Assembly (NCBI GenBank): GCA_029204225.1 | Contig: CM055101.1 | Coordinates: 2,720,528 to 2,784,527 of the forward strand | Direction of reading: 5' to 3' | Length of the DNA: 64,000 bases | DNA from: Diphasiastrum complanatum | Lineage: Eukaryota; Streptophyta; Lycopodiopsida; Lycopodiales; Lycopodiaceae | In this document: piece after piece, positions 21,206 through 32,313 of the stretch | Layout of the letters: each line of letters starts with the position of its first letter | Numbering within the stretch: the stretch's first letter is position 1 | Position numbers and translations under genes: made by a program | Notes under the pieces: model-generated | Database searches by the model: none | Told to the model about the DNA's origin: nothing | What the model saw: the letters and a program-made list of their open reading frames with translations, nothing else

Positions 21206-23313
21206 TCGGGAGATGCAGCAAAGAGAAAGTTGTTTGAAGGGGTTGATTTCGATATCAATATTCCCACTTCATATCATCCATGTGATTCTTGCATGTTGGG
21301 CAAGATGACTCGCTCTCCATTCAATAAGGAGGGCTATAAATCTAAAAAACTTCTTGAATTAGTTCACTTAGATGTTTGTGGGTTGGTAGTGCACGTTATT
21401 TTGTCACATTCATTGACGATTTTAGACGATTAGCAATGGTTTATTTTATTGCTAATAAAAGTGACGTTCTTTCGAAATTTAAAGAATTTCTCAGTTTTGT
21501 GCACTCTAAGACTTCAAAGAGAGTTAGACAACTACGTTCAGATCGTGGTGGTGAATATATTTCTACAGAATTTCAGGAGTTTTGTACCAGCAATAACATT
21601 CTACATCAGTTTATGGCTGTGTACATCCCTCAGCACAATGGTGTTGCAAAACGGCGGAATCGAACTCTTGTTGAGGCAGCACGCTGCATGATGATTCATG
21701 CAAATTTACCTGCTAAATTTTGGGCGGAAGCAGTTAATACTGCCAATTACTTGCAGAATCGTACTTTACAATCTCTAGATAAGGAGGAAACTCCTTATGC
21801 ATGTTGGATTGGGAAAAAACCCAAGTTAACGCATGTTAAAATTTTTGGATGTCTAGCATATTTATTTGTTCCTAAGGTTAAACGCAATAAGCTAGACAAT
21901 ACTTCTATACCAAGAATTCTAGTTGGATATGATGCTATCTTAACTATTATAAAATTTTCTACAAAGAAATTTCATTTTTCTAAAGATGTACGCTTTGATG
22001 AATCAAAGTTTATAGATGATCCTATCTTCTAGAAAAAGGAAGAAGCAGATGTATTAGGATATGATGTTTTCAAATTAATTCATGCTAGTCCAGATGAATA
22101 GCCTATTGTTCCAACTATGCATGAACCTCTTCTTGATTGAGAAGAAGAAGAAGAAATCATTGAACATGCAGGTGAGGAAGAAGAATAATTCGAAGTTGAT
22201 GAAGTTGCTACATCACACCCTAGGAGAGAAAGAAGAGAGCCAGTTCGCTTCCAAAGAGAATTTGGATATTTTGTGGAAGCTCCATCAACTTATGAAGAAG
22301 CCATGCAAAGCAAAGAACGAGATTAATGGCACAAAGCTATGGATGAAGATATGTCCATGTATCGACACCAAGTTTGGAAGCTGCAACCTTTACCACTAGG
22401 AGGAAAGGCCATAGATTGCAAATGGCTCTACAAGCTGAAATTTTCACCCGAAGGTGATATTATACGCTTCAAGGCTCGCCTTGTAGCTAAAGGTTATTCT
22501 TAAAAATTTGGTGTTGATTATTTTGATACTTTTTCTCCTGTTGTAAAGAAAGCTAGCATACGTTTGTTAGTTGCTTTGGTTGCTTATTATGATTTGGAAA
22601 TGCATCAAATAGATGAGAAAACAGCATATTCATATGGCACACTTGATGAAACTACTTTTATGAAGTAGCCATCAGGCTATGTGAGTAGACAGCATCCTAG
22701 TTGGGTTGCTTGCGTTAATTGGTCCTGTCTTTGATGTTTCGGACCTTGGAGAGGCAAAGTTTTGCCTTACGTTTTACAATATTTGAAAGCTACTTCCAAT
22801 TATGGACTTGTTTTCTCTAAGGAAGATGGTCTGTTACTTGCTTCATACAGTGATGCCAGTTGGGCTTCTAATGTGGATGCTTATAAAAGCATTACAGGAG
22901 TATGTAGTATACTTTCAGGGGCAGCCATCACATGGATATGCAAGAAGCAATCTTTCGTTGCTCAATCCTCTTGCGAGGCGGAATACATCGCAGCCTCAAG
23001 AGTTTCTAACGAAGTGGTTTGGCTGCGATTCATGCTTGAACATCTATATCAACTTGATGAAGGCCCAAGTTCTTTATTTATTGAGAACACTTCTGCTATT
23101 ATATTTTCAAAAGACGCTGTATTTCATGGGAGGACCAAACATATTCATGTCAAGTATCATCACTTGAGAGATCTAGTCAAGAAGAAGATTATCTCCCCTG
23201 TCTTCATTGACTCAAGTAACATGGTTGTAGATATTCTTACAAAGCCACTCCATGCAAAATTATTTCATCGTCATAGGAAGAAGCTTGGAGTATGTAAAAT
23301 TGACCAAACTTAG
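21206..23313 (+). pseudogene. Ty1/copia pol, 5' truncated and with RT deletion
   Basis: Order: end of pre-integrase (LFEGVDF...CDSCMLGKMTRSPF), integrase core with the acidic residues in FIDDFRR, LRSDRGGEY and RRNRTLVEAAR, and a conserved copia fold (FGCLAYLFVP). RT fingers follow (CKWLYKLK, FKARLVAKGYS), then a jump near 22700 that removes the palm with its YxDD box. RNase H is nearly intact (SDASWASNVDAYKSITG ... CEAEYIAAS ... DILTKPL). Several stops and a frameshift near 21400 are present. It is non-functional. Confidence 0.85.
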
Positions 23314-23930
23314 GAGGGAGCTGTTATGGTTTAAGTTTGGTTCAATTTCACCATGTATTTTGGCGCCATGCAAATTTGTGTCGCGCAACATTGTATTCTC
23401 TCAAAGTACAAATAGGCTTTCCAAGTTTGTAAAACATTATAAAAATTTATTGTAAAGGTATTCTTGAGTAGGCCCATAAGTTGTACATGGGGCCCTAGGT
23501 ACAATTTCACATGCTACCAGCTATATGTTGGAACTATATGATTTTTTTCATGTTGTAGGAGGGCGCATTTTTCCTAATTAGGAAACTTGTGGACAGAGCA
23601 AATCATGCCAAGTATCATTGCATGAAGAGAGAAAATGCATGCTTAGCATGTGGGACACTTACTACACCTACTTTGACACTTGGAAGCCATGTACATCACA
23701 AAATTGTTTGCTCTAAATCTGTAAAAGAGACCTCCTCCTCCTAGTGGGCGCACTTTTTTGGATGGAGAAATCTTTCTCTCATATGCTATTGTATTTTGCT
23801 CTCGTGTGGTAGAATTCTCTTGCTCATTAATGCTAGTATCATGCTACCCATTTGTGTTCTAGATTGGTGTGTTTTTTGAATCTTATTTCTTTTCATCTAA
23901 GCTTGCTAATGTGATGCTCTTCATGCTGGA
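23312..23930 (+). repeat. polypurine tract and 3' LTR of the copia element (right end uncertain)
   Basis: AGGAGGGAGC at 23312-23321 is a polypurine tract. The LTR starts TGTTATGGTTTAAG at 23322. It has a promoter-like, T-rich interior. The end is placed near 23930 by change of character only; no partner LTR is in the window. Confidence 0.5.
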
Positions 23931-24264
23931 AATTCGTGGACAGCAAGCATTCCAGATCCAATCGGCCAAAATGGAGCAAAATCAAGGATTAATGATGCTA
24001 GAATGCTCCCTACAACATACACTATCATTCTAGATAAGGAAACAAGTTTCTTTCATGAGTTTCATGTAATTTTCTGCTCACATCCTCTTGCTCGCTGTCC
24101 TCCATAGCCAGCAGATCCGATCACTTCAAAAATTTGATCTATTCATTGCATGTCGACAAATTTACAATTCGTTAGCAATTTACATTTGCATGTGCAAGTA
24201 TTAGTCCATGCATGTTGCATGCAGGTCTTCTGATTTTTCCAGATTGCTTGCATGTTGCCATAAT

Positions 24265-24715
24265 AGTTATGGACTCGGCTCATTACATTCGCCATGTCCA
24301 TTTACATTTACTTTACTTTATGCATAAGCAGGCTTTGGGCTCTTTTTTATTTATTATTTGACATTTAGACTATATGGTTGGCCTTGGGCCCTATTATTGA
24401 CATTTAGACCATATTATTGGCCTTGGGCCCTATGATTCACTATATTGGTTATTTGGTCATATTACTGAGAGTGGGGGCCTTCTTGGAGGGCGCACTATTT
24501 TCCCTCTCAGTTTGGCCCTAGCCACTGGAAGCTTCCTTTTAGGGCTTCCTCTTGGCTATAAGTAGGGATTCTGTGTCATTTGTTACTTGGCTTATGATAT
24601 GATCTCCTTCTTTAGTCTCTCTAAGCTTTCTCTCTCCTGCTTTCTAGGGTTAAGTCTTGCTTATGTGATGCTTTCATAGACTAAATCTAGATCAGCCGTG
24701 GCTACGTTCATAACT
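24265..24715 (+). repeat. 5' LTR of E6 (AGTTATGG...TAACT)
   Basis: 451 bp, starting AGTTATGGACTCGGC and ending CATAACT. Related to the LTR at 47378. It contains the GGCCTTGGGCCCTAT repeats and the GGAGGGCGCACTATTTTCCC block; GGCTATAAGTAGGG is a likely promoter. Confidence 0.8.
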
Positions 24716-24727
24716 TGGTATCAGAGC
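24716..24727 (+). promoter_or_regulatory. primer-binding site of E6
   Basis: TGGTATCAGAGC, complementary to the 3' end of plant initiator tRNA-Met, begins directly after the LTR with no spacer. Confidence 0.85.
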
Positions 24728-25660
24728 ACTTTCCTGAGCATCTCCATTGCGCAGATTTTTCTCTCACAGGAGGGCGCCCATCTTCAGCTTGGATCTTCAC
24801 CATTATTCAGCCGGATCTTCAGCATTTCTCCACACTTGTCTTGCAGATTTTCACGACGGATCGGAGGAGGACAGGCGCCCACTTGCTGCCCATTTCTAGC
24901 GCCCTCTTGTTGGCTGCCTACTGCTGCATTTTTAGCCTTTTTCCTCCCCTATTTTGGGCGCCCTACTGCCTCCTATTGGTTGGCCTATTGGGCGCCCTCA
25001 TGCTTGCTGACCAGCGCCCTACTGCTCCTTCCTTTGATGAAAATTTCCGCTTTTTGCTGCCCCTATTCGCAACCTTCCATCAGCCACTCCTAGCGCCCTG
25101 CCAACCCATCTTTTTGATCCAATTTTTTTTTGCCGTTTACTACCTCTCTTGGACGCCCACACTCCACCATAGCTGGCGCTCTACATCCGCCTCAATTTCA
25201 GCTCACCCTCCTACACTGCTGTCTGTGTTCGCAACCCTACCCTGGACAATAGAAACACGCCTAGATGCTTAGAAAGCCACTCCCACCCAACTTCATCGCG
25301 CATCGGGATTGCTCCCCGTCTTTATCGCAAACTTTTTTTTACCCTTGAAGGGCGATCTCTGATTTTTCAGCCTTGTTTCCTCGCTGCCCATACTTTTACC
25401 CACCGTTTACTCCACGTTGTTGGGCCCTTAGCATCTTTTTTGGAGGCTGTCCGGTACCTCGACATATCGCCGCTATTTTTCAGCTCACTTCCGGTTGCTG
25501 TTACGAGGTATTTCTTACTTAATTGTCCTTTCCGTTCATCTTACATCGCGAGTTCTATTGTGTCTTTTCATTGGCGTGCCTGTTGTGACGACTTATGTCC
25601 TCTTCTTCAGTTCGTCCAATTGTTTAGCACATATCTTTTCTCGCTTACTTTTTCTTCCTC
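24728..25660 (+). other. E6 untranslated leader with GCGCCC-rich motifs
   Basis: About 0.93 kb without a credible gene, with many GCGCCC/GGGCGCCC words and the shared GACGACTTATGTCCTCT motif near 25587-25603, shortly before gag. The leader probably carries RNA packaging and dimerisation signals (inference). Confidence 0.55.
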
Positions 25661-26870
25661 ATGACTAGCTCACCCACTACACCTGCGAGTCATTCCGGAC
25701 CTTTAGATGAACAGTTTGCTGATATGCGTGACTCTCTTACTCTCCTCAGTAGTCGTTTCGACCAAATGATGACCGGTTTTACCACTCTACAGACCGGCTT
25801 TGCCACGATGCAGTCACATTTGGACTTCCATCCTCGTCTACTTCCTTTGGCGGTGGGCCTCATTTTCCACCTAACCCACCACCCGGTTTTCCACGTCCTA
25901 CAACTCCTGAGTCACATTTTCCACGACATCTAGCTCCTGAGCCACATTTTGCTCGAGATTTTTGTGATCGGGTACAGCTTGCCACCTATTCTGGAACTTG
26001 TTAGAGAATTGGTTTGCAAAGCTTGATACTTATTTTCAGATTTACCCTAAGACTGATCCTCAGAAGATCCAGGTAGCCGCCTTACATTTAGATGGACGTG
26101 CTGCCACTTGGTGGGGGGTCTACCGACTTGACCCTGATCGGGACGGTCTCCAGTTATGGCCTACCTTTCTTCATGATCTTCGTCATGCTATGATTGACCC
26201 TCAGTGGCTGAGCCGCCAGCGTGATATATTCCGTAGTCTTACTCAGACTGGTGATCTTTCTTCCTATACATATCAGTTTATGGACCTTTCCTACCTCTTT
26301 ACAGATCTTCAGCCCACCGAGCTTATTTCTCGCTACATTGCTGGACTTCGTGGTGCTCTACGATACGATGTCTCTTCTTTCCATCCACCCACACTTGTTG
26401 AGGCCATGTCCCTTGCTAGTACTTTACAGCATAAGTACCTTGATCCTGCTCCCTTTCGCTTTTCCCGACCCCGTCCATCTCTTTCACCTCTACCATCTCC
26501 TGTCCCATCTTCCCCATCCACTGTCGTCCCGACCTCTTCTCTTACTTCTCCCGCTCCTCGCCCTCCGCCTCCTCGGCCTGCTTTTGTCCGACGTTACACG
26601 TCTGCATAGTTCGCTGACATTCAGCAGAAGCGTCTTTGCTTTCGTTGTAAGAGTCCTGACCACATTGCTCGTGATTGCCGCCAGCCCCTGCCTACTTCTA
26701 CTGCTGTTTTCTACCATGAGGGCACTACCCCAGATGAGTCCGATATCTACATTCATATATGTGATGAGCCTGATCTATCTCCTGAGCCTTCTACTGATTT
26801 ACTTCCTGCTACTTGCCATGCTCAGCTTGCTTATGCTACCTGGACAGGGTGCCCCGGTCCTCGCTCCATT
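25661..26870 (+). pseudogene. E6 gag with zinc knuckle
   Basis: The frame opens with MTSSPTTPASHSGPLDEQFA and, after a small frameshift near 25930, gives a retrotransposon gag capsid (WFAKLDTYFQIYPKTDPQKI, GRAATWW, SLASTLQHKYL) and a Pro/Ser-rich linker. One TAG at 26607-26609 is followed in the same frame by the knuckle CFRCKSPDHIARDC. The stop may be a C-to-T nonsense change. The gag is otherwise long and well preserved. Confidence 0.8.
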
Positions 26871-27470
26871 CAGCTACGTGTGCGCATTACTGGTCGTGAG
26901 TATATTGCTTTAGTTGATACCGGCAGCACTAATTCCTTTATCAGCAGTTATGTTCTCAGCCGGATACGCGCTTCACCTATTCCTGCTCCACAGCCTCTCA
27001 CAGTCGAGGTTGCCAGTTCTCACTCATTTCCTAGTTCTCAGATATTTCAGGGATTATCCTACCGCATTGGTGATTTTTCTGGACAGGCAGATCTTTATAT
27101 CATTCCTCTGGAGCGCTATGACCTTATCCTTGGTGCTGATTGGTTTGCTTCATTGGGAGCGGTTACTTTGGACCTGGCTCAGCAGACATTGACATTTGTT
27201 CATGATGCAGTGACCCACTCACTTGCTGGTATTGATTCTCAGGCAGATTTCCAGCTGATCAGCGGGAAGCAGTTTATCCGCAGCCTACCTAAGGCTCATT
27301 GTGCAGCTTTATTATGTGTTCAGCGTGCTGCAGCAGATTCTCCAGTGACTACCTCTCCTCCAGCAGCTGTTCCTCAGGTGATCTCTGACTTATTACATCA
27401 GTATGCATTTGTCTTTTCAGAACCTACGATGCTACCACCATTACGTGATGTGAACCACCATATTGATTTG
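26871..27470 (+). pseudogene. E6 aspartic protease and RT linker
   Basis: The active site ALVDTGSTNSFIS and the second conserved strand YDLILGADWFASLG identify a retropepsin-like protease. Further on GKQFIRSLPKAH and LPPLRDVNHHIDL are the usual linker into gypsy RT. The frame is open, but instead of RT the sequence jumps into RNase H near 27475. Confidence 0.8.
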
Positions 27471-28137
27471 CGTCCTGTTCTTGCTTTACTAGACTTTAGC
27501 AAGCGTTTTATCGTCGAACTGATGCTAGTGCTGTCGGTGTTGGGGCCCTTTTACGTCAGGATTCTACTATTATTGATTATGAATCCCATCATTTACGTTC
27601 CTATGAGACGCGTTATTCTACCCATGAAAAGGAACTCTTAGCTATCATTCATGCCCTTACTAAGTGGTGCCATTATCTTCAGCCTTTACCTTTTGATTTA
27701 TACGCAGATCTTTTGTTTCCTACTAATTCTGAACTTTTTCCATTTTTACCGGTTGCTATTTTAGAAGTTCGGGTCTTTTACGTATTGTCGACGTCTTGTC
27801 CAATTTTTGGTCCAATGGGATGGTTGTCTAGTTGATGAAGCTACTTGGGAGTCTTTTGATGTTTTTGCACACTCACCTTTATTGCAGGAATAGGCTTGAT
27901 CTCTCCATGCCTTGGTATGCGACACTCCTTGCCGATATACCTGTTCTTATTCCTGATGCTGCTGATGGAGTCCTTGATCCTCATGCTGTTGCTGTTATAC
28001 ATCCTGCTGATTTGCCTGATATTAATGGACCTGATGTCCTCGCTGCTCCAGCTATTGATTCTTCATTACTTCTTGATGATGATGCTTCGGTTGCCCCGAC
28101 GACCTCCGAAATTCAATGTATGTGTGGGATAATTTAG
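27471..28137 (+). pseudogene. E6 RNase H and chromodomain remnants after deletion
   Basis: A short RNase H piece (FSKRFIVE, then in the next frame HEKELLAIIHALTKW) is followed by a second jump to the chromodomain (VQFLVQWDGCLVDEATWE). An acidic tail rich in Asp, Pro and Val follows to a stop at 28137. RT and integrase core are absent. Frames change several times. Confidence 0.7.
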
Positions 28138-30600
28138 ACAAGTTTCATAGGCGAAAAGGAGTCAACCAAATTCATCTAGCAAAATCAGCTCACCTACATA
28201 TCATTTACTTATTGTGACTACCTCGTAGTGGTCGAAAGCTAATGAACCATGTTGTAACTCATCCATATCCCCATATGATACTTGATACCCCGTTCACTTG
28301 TACGTTTTGGTCCTATGCTTGACCATTTATACTTCTAAAATGTGAAGTCTGTGCACAATCCATATCTTTTACCCATAAGATAATATAAATTGAAATTATT
28401 AACGAGCATCAATTGTGGATGCATTTTTCATTGGTTCTCGATGAAGGCACATGTATACAATTTACATCAACTAGTATGCTTCAAAATGGAGGTTCTTAGA
28501 GGCCTCACAACTTCTAAGTAGTTCTATATATAGTCACATATTTTCTATTTGGAAAGTTACGAAGATGACATATAACTCAAAATAAAGAAGAGGCCATGAA
28601 TAACAAGCCTACGTGAAATGATGTTGTTAACAAAATAATAGTTCTCTAGGCCCAATGAACTACTCTGAGCTTTTGCTGTCCTAACAGCAATTGTGTGAAG
28701 CATCAAATGTAATAAAGGGACCATGATCTTTCTTACACCTAGTAGACTATTACTAACCTCTTGGCTCTTAATCGGGATTGCATTATGTTTCTAGGGTCTT
28801 GTCTTATGATACATGTATGTCTACTTTTTGCCACAACATCAATTGGAGAAGAATCCATACTTGCTCAACATTGCTTTTTGTTGTTCAACATGGTTTTTTT
28901 AAGATGTGAGTTGTAGATAGATCTTTTTTGCATAACAATGGTTAAATGATCACATTCCAGAAAGTATTGCTTAATTTATGCTAGTTAGACTTCTTCAAAA
29001 CATTGGATTCATAGCTTTCGTTTTAGTCAGGTTTGGAGAGTGCATGTTAGTGACGAGGTGTGGGATATGCTTCGACCTGCCGTCAAAGACCTACCATCCC
29101 CTTATAGGTAAAAGGACTTCACCAGTTGAAATGCCAAGGTCAAAATTTGTGAACCAAGTAGGAAAACTACTAGCTTTTGGATGTTGTAGAGTCAAAATCT
29201 AAGTGTACTTGATAAAGGTTAAGCTTGTTTGATTTGTCTCCATGAAAGTGAAAAACCTCATTTGTAACCACATCATTTCCATGCAAGTGGTAGTCAATTC
29301 ATGCACTTTTTGAGGCAATGTAGCAACTATATGTATGAATCACAAAAAATTGATTTAGAATTGCTTGAAACCCTTGTGTGTAGATCTTGGAGTTTCAACT
29401 TACAATTTTGACTCGATGTAATATGTCCAAGAATTATTGAACAATAATTAAGCTCATCTTTTTGCGACATTTCCATCTACAAAGTGAGTAGCCACTAAAA
29501 CATGGAAAAAGATTTTAAGTATGTTGCAACAATTCGCTATTTTTTAGGGTTCAAATATATTATTCTTACGAAGTTGTTGTAACATGTGCTTTTACTTGTT
29601 GGATAATGTGTTTCTCTAAGAAGCTGCCATCCGATTGACTTTTAATTTATTTATACAAGTGCTTTGGACCGATTGATTCAACTTGGTAGGGCCTCAATAA
29701 GTTTGAAAAGTGATTTGTAGATATTGTCTAAACATTTTGGTTCTTTGAAATCTCCTAACAATATAATATCACCATTTTGAAGGTGGTTGTGTCGACGCTG
29801 ATGTCTAGAAATGGATCTTTGTTATCCAAAGTCATATTATGATAGAAAATAGACTTTTGAGGAGCAAACTAGCATACAAACAAGAAATTTACCTTCTTAA
29901 GCACTGTAGTTCTCAGCCAAATGAACGAGAGAGGGGGATAGAGAGAGAAAGATAGAAAGCTTTATTAATGTCTTTTGGTGCTAAGAAGCACATATGACTA
30001 GATAAGTACATTTTCAAGTGTGCTAAATCTAACTAGGAGCATAAATATGTTTCCATTATCAAATTAATAAACTACTATAACAATATGAACCAATCTCTAA
30101 TCTCTACTCTCACGTATGGTAGACTAAATACACAAAGTAATTATGATATAATGAGGTAAAGTATGAGTGGAGTTGGATAGCAGATAGCATGTCTTAATGG
30201 ATTTGGAGTCCCATTGAAGAAAGCAAGGATGGATGATCCTAATGCTAATGAAGATGCCTACAACCATGTATATGGCAGAGACTTGGTGTATTGGGCTCTT
30301 ATCGATGAAGATTATTGTGCTTAGATAGATAATTAGGGGCAAGCATTCAGTTCCACACCATATCATTCTCGCAAAGTTTGCCAATCCACCACTTCATATA
30401 TCCCATCCAAAGATCAGCATCTAGATCAATGACAATGCACGGTGCTGAGACCAAGACTAAGGGCTTCCAAATGACCCAAATAATCTATGCGTACACACAC
30501 GAGGAGACGACACTCTACATCTTCGATATCCATGGGCTTGACATGCGGCATGTCAAAGACAAGACTAATAAATATACTCCAATTATGTACAACTCTGTCC
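28138..30600. other. unassigned 2.5 kb, AT-rich
   Basis: No LTR, terminal repeat or clear protein is recognised. On the minus strand near 29690-29800 the phrase GDIILLGDF followed by FKLIEALPS recalls a LINE endonuclease strand but is too short to call. Confidence 0.4.
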
Positions 30601-30789
30601 TATTGTTAGAGATCTAAACACCATAGTAGGGCAAACACTAACTGATCCACCCAGGCTTGCCTACTCCCTGTTATGGAGCAAGCCCCTCCTAGCCCCGTGT
30701 GAGGCCTGGTAGCATGCATACTGCCAAGTGTCAGCCACGTGGCACTGACATGGCCGACTGCACATCGGGACCCAACGTGGGGGCATTCT

Positions 30790-31605
30790 ACTAAGAGCAT
30801 CTGCTACTGTGTTGAATTTCCCCCGTCTATATCTGATAGACATATCAAACTCTTGCATTAACTCAGCCCAACGAGCTTTCCAACCTCTGAGCTCAGGCTG
30901 ATTGCAAAGATATCTAAGACTTTCATGGTCTGTCGGGACCTCAAAGTTGGCACCATACAAATAATGCCTCCAAGTCTTAAGGGCATGAACTATGGAGAAG
31001 AGTTCCTTTTCATAGGCACTATATCTAGTCTGTGCTGGCTCGAGTTTTTTACTCTCAAACGCAATTGGTCATCCACTCCGAGTTAGTACAGCACCAACTG
31101 CAAAGTCGCTCACATCTGTTTCGACCACAAATGGCTGATTGGGGTCGACGACTTTTAAAATTGGTGCTGTAGCTAAGGTTGTTTTGAGAGCGTCAAAGCT
31201 CTCCTGCTGTGCGGACTCCCAAATGAACTCCTTTCCCTTCCCCTTAAGAAGATTTCTCATGGGAACTGCTATCTGAGCATATTCCTTGACAAATCGTCCA
31301 TTATATCCCGCCAAACCTAGAGAGATCTGAAGCTCTAAAATATTCTGAGGTCTTAGCCAATTGAGTATGGCTTTGACCTTATTAAGGTCCAAATTTTAAT
31401 CCCATCTGCCGAGATAATGTGACCCAAATAAGCTACTTCTTCAACGAAGAATTCACACTTAGGTTTCTTAGCATAAAGCTTATGCTTTCTAAGCAGTCGA
31501 AACACCTTTCTGAGGTGTTTAAGATGCTCTTTCCTCGTTTTACTGTACACGAGGATGTCATCTAAAAATACAACTACAAACTTACCCAAGTATGGTTTGA
31601 GAAGT
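30790..31605 (-). pseudogene. gypsy RT/RNase H fragment E3
   Basis: Reading leftward: RT palm end with FLDDILVYS, LYAKKPKCEFF and YLGHIIS, then the connection domain (NILELQISLGLAGYNGRFV) and RNase H start (FVVETDVSDFAVGAVL). Further on come DHESLRYL and NTVADALSRM. The sequence differs clearly from E1/E2 and belongs to another gypsy lineage. It is truncated on both sides. Confidence 0.8.
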
Positions 31606-31710
31606 TACTTGCAAGTTAATGAGTCTTTGTGACAAAAGGCTAACTTACTCAGAAATGATTCTGAAGTGAATCTGATTGTGGTGTTATATTAATATAACTG
31701 AGGCCTACAC

Positions 31711-32087
31711 AGTTACAAGCTAAGATTCACTAGCTTAGCTAGAAAGCAGGACTTAAGCTAGAAAGCATGAAGAGAGAATACTTAAGGAGGCTAAAGAGGA
31801 GCAATCATCATCAACTAAATAAAGGAATACAATGCTGCCTGACATATACCCTCTCCCTGAATCAAATAGAGGATTCAAAAAAAGGGATGGAAAAAGGATT
31901 TGGAGGGAAAATAGTGCGCCCTCCCAATAGGAGGACCCCCACTCCAAATCAACATGACCAAGTCCTAAAAATATAACCAAATAGGGCCCAAGGCCAATAT
32001 ATGAATAAAAAGGGCCCTTAGGCCTGCTTATGCATAATAACAATAAAAGAATGGACGTGGCGAATGTAATGAGCCAAGTCTATAACT
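31711..32087 (-). repeat. 3' LTR of E2
   Basis: 377 bp, minus-strand start AGTTATAGACTTGG preceded by the purine run GGGGAGAG, minus-strand end CTTGTAACT. It matches 41754-42124 closely. Confidence 0.85.
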
Positions 32088-32202
32088 CTCCCCTGCATTA
32101 AAACAAAGCCCTCCACCGGCTAGCAAGCATAATGACTATCTAAAATAATAATGTAAGCATGCTAAATACTGAAAAATCACGAACTAATGGAAATACTGAT
32201 GG

Positions 32203-32224
32203 AGAGGACATAAGTCGTCACAAC
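32203..32224 (-). promoter_or_regulatory. shared gypsy motif GACGACTTATGTCCTCT in the E2 3' region
   Basis: The same word occurs in the leaders of E4, E5 and E6 just before gag; here it lies between the pol stop and the 3' LTR. Its role is unknown. Confidence 0.5.
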
Positions 32225-32313
32225 AGATACCCCAAAAGTATCATAACTGTGTAAATCAAGTACTAAGCAAATACTACAAGCAAAACATAAAAGAATAGTC
32301 ATAGCTAGCCGAA

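Larger units (their letters stand above)
24265..28137 (+). mobile_element. gypsy element E6: LTR, gag, protease, fused RNase H remnant, chromodomain
   Basis: A 5' LTR and perfect primer-binding site are followed by a leader, gag, a zinc knuckle, protease, and an RT linker. The sequence then jumps directly to RNase H and next to the chromodomain. RT palm/fingers and the integrase core are missing. No 3' LTR is seen after 28137. It belongs to the same superfamily as E1, E2, E4 and E5 and is non-autonomous. Confidence 0.8.

Noticed and set aside
29640-29880. LINE endonuclease fragment on the minus strand
   Set aside because: Only one short phrase (ILLGDF) fits; frames break at once, so it was not called.
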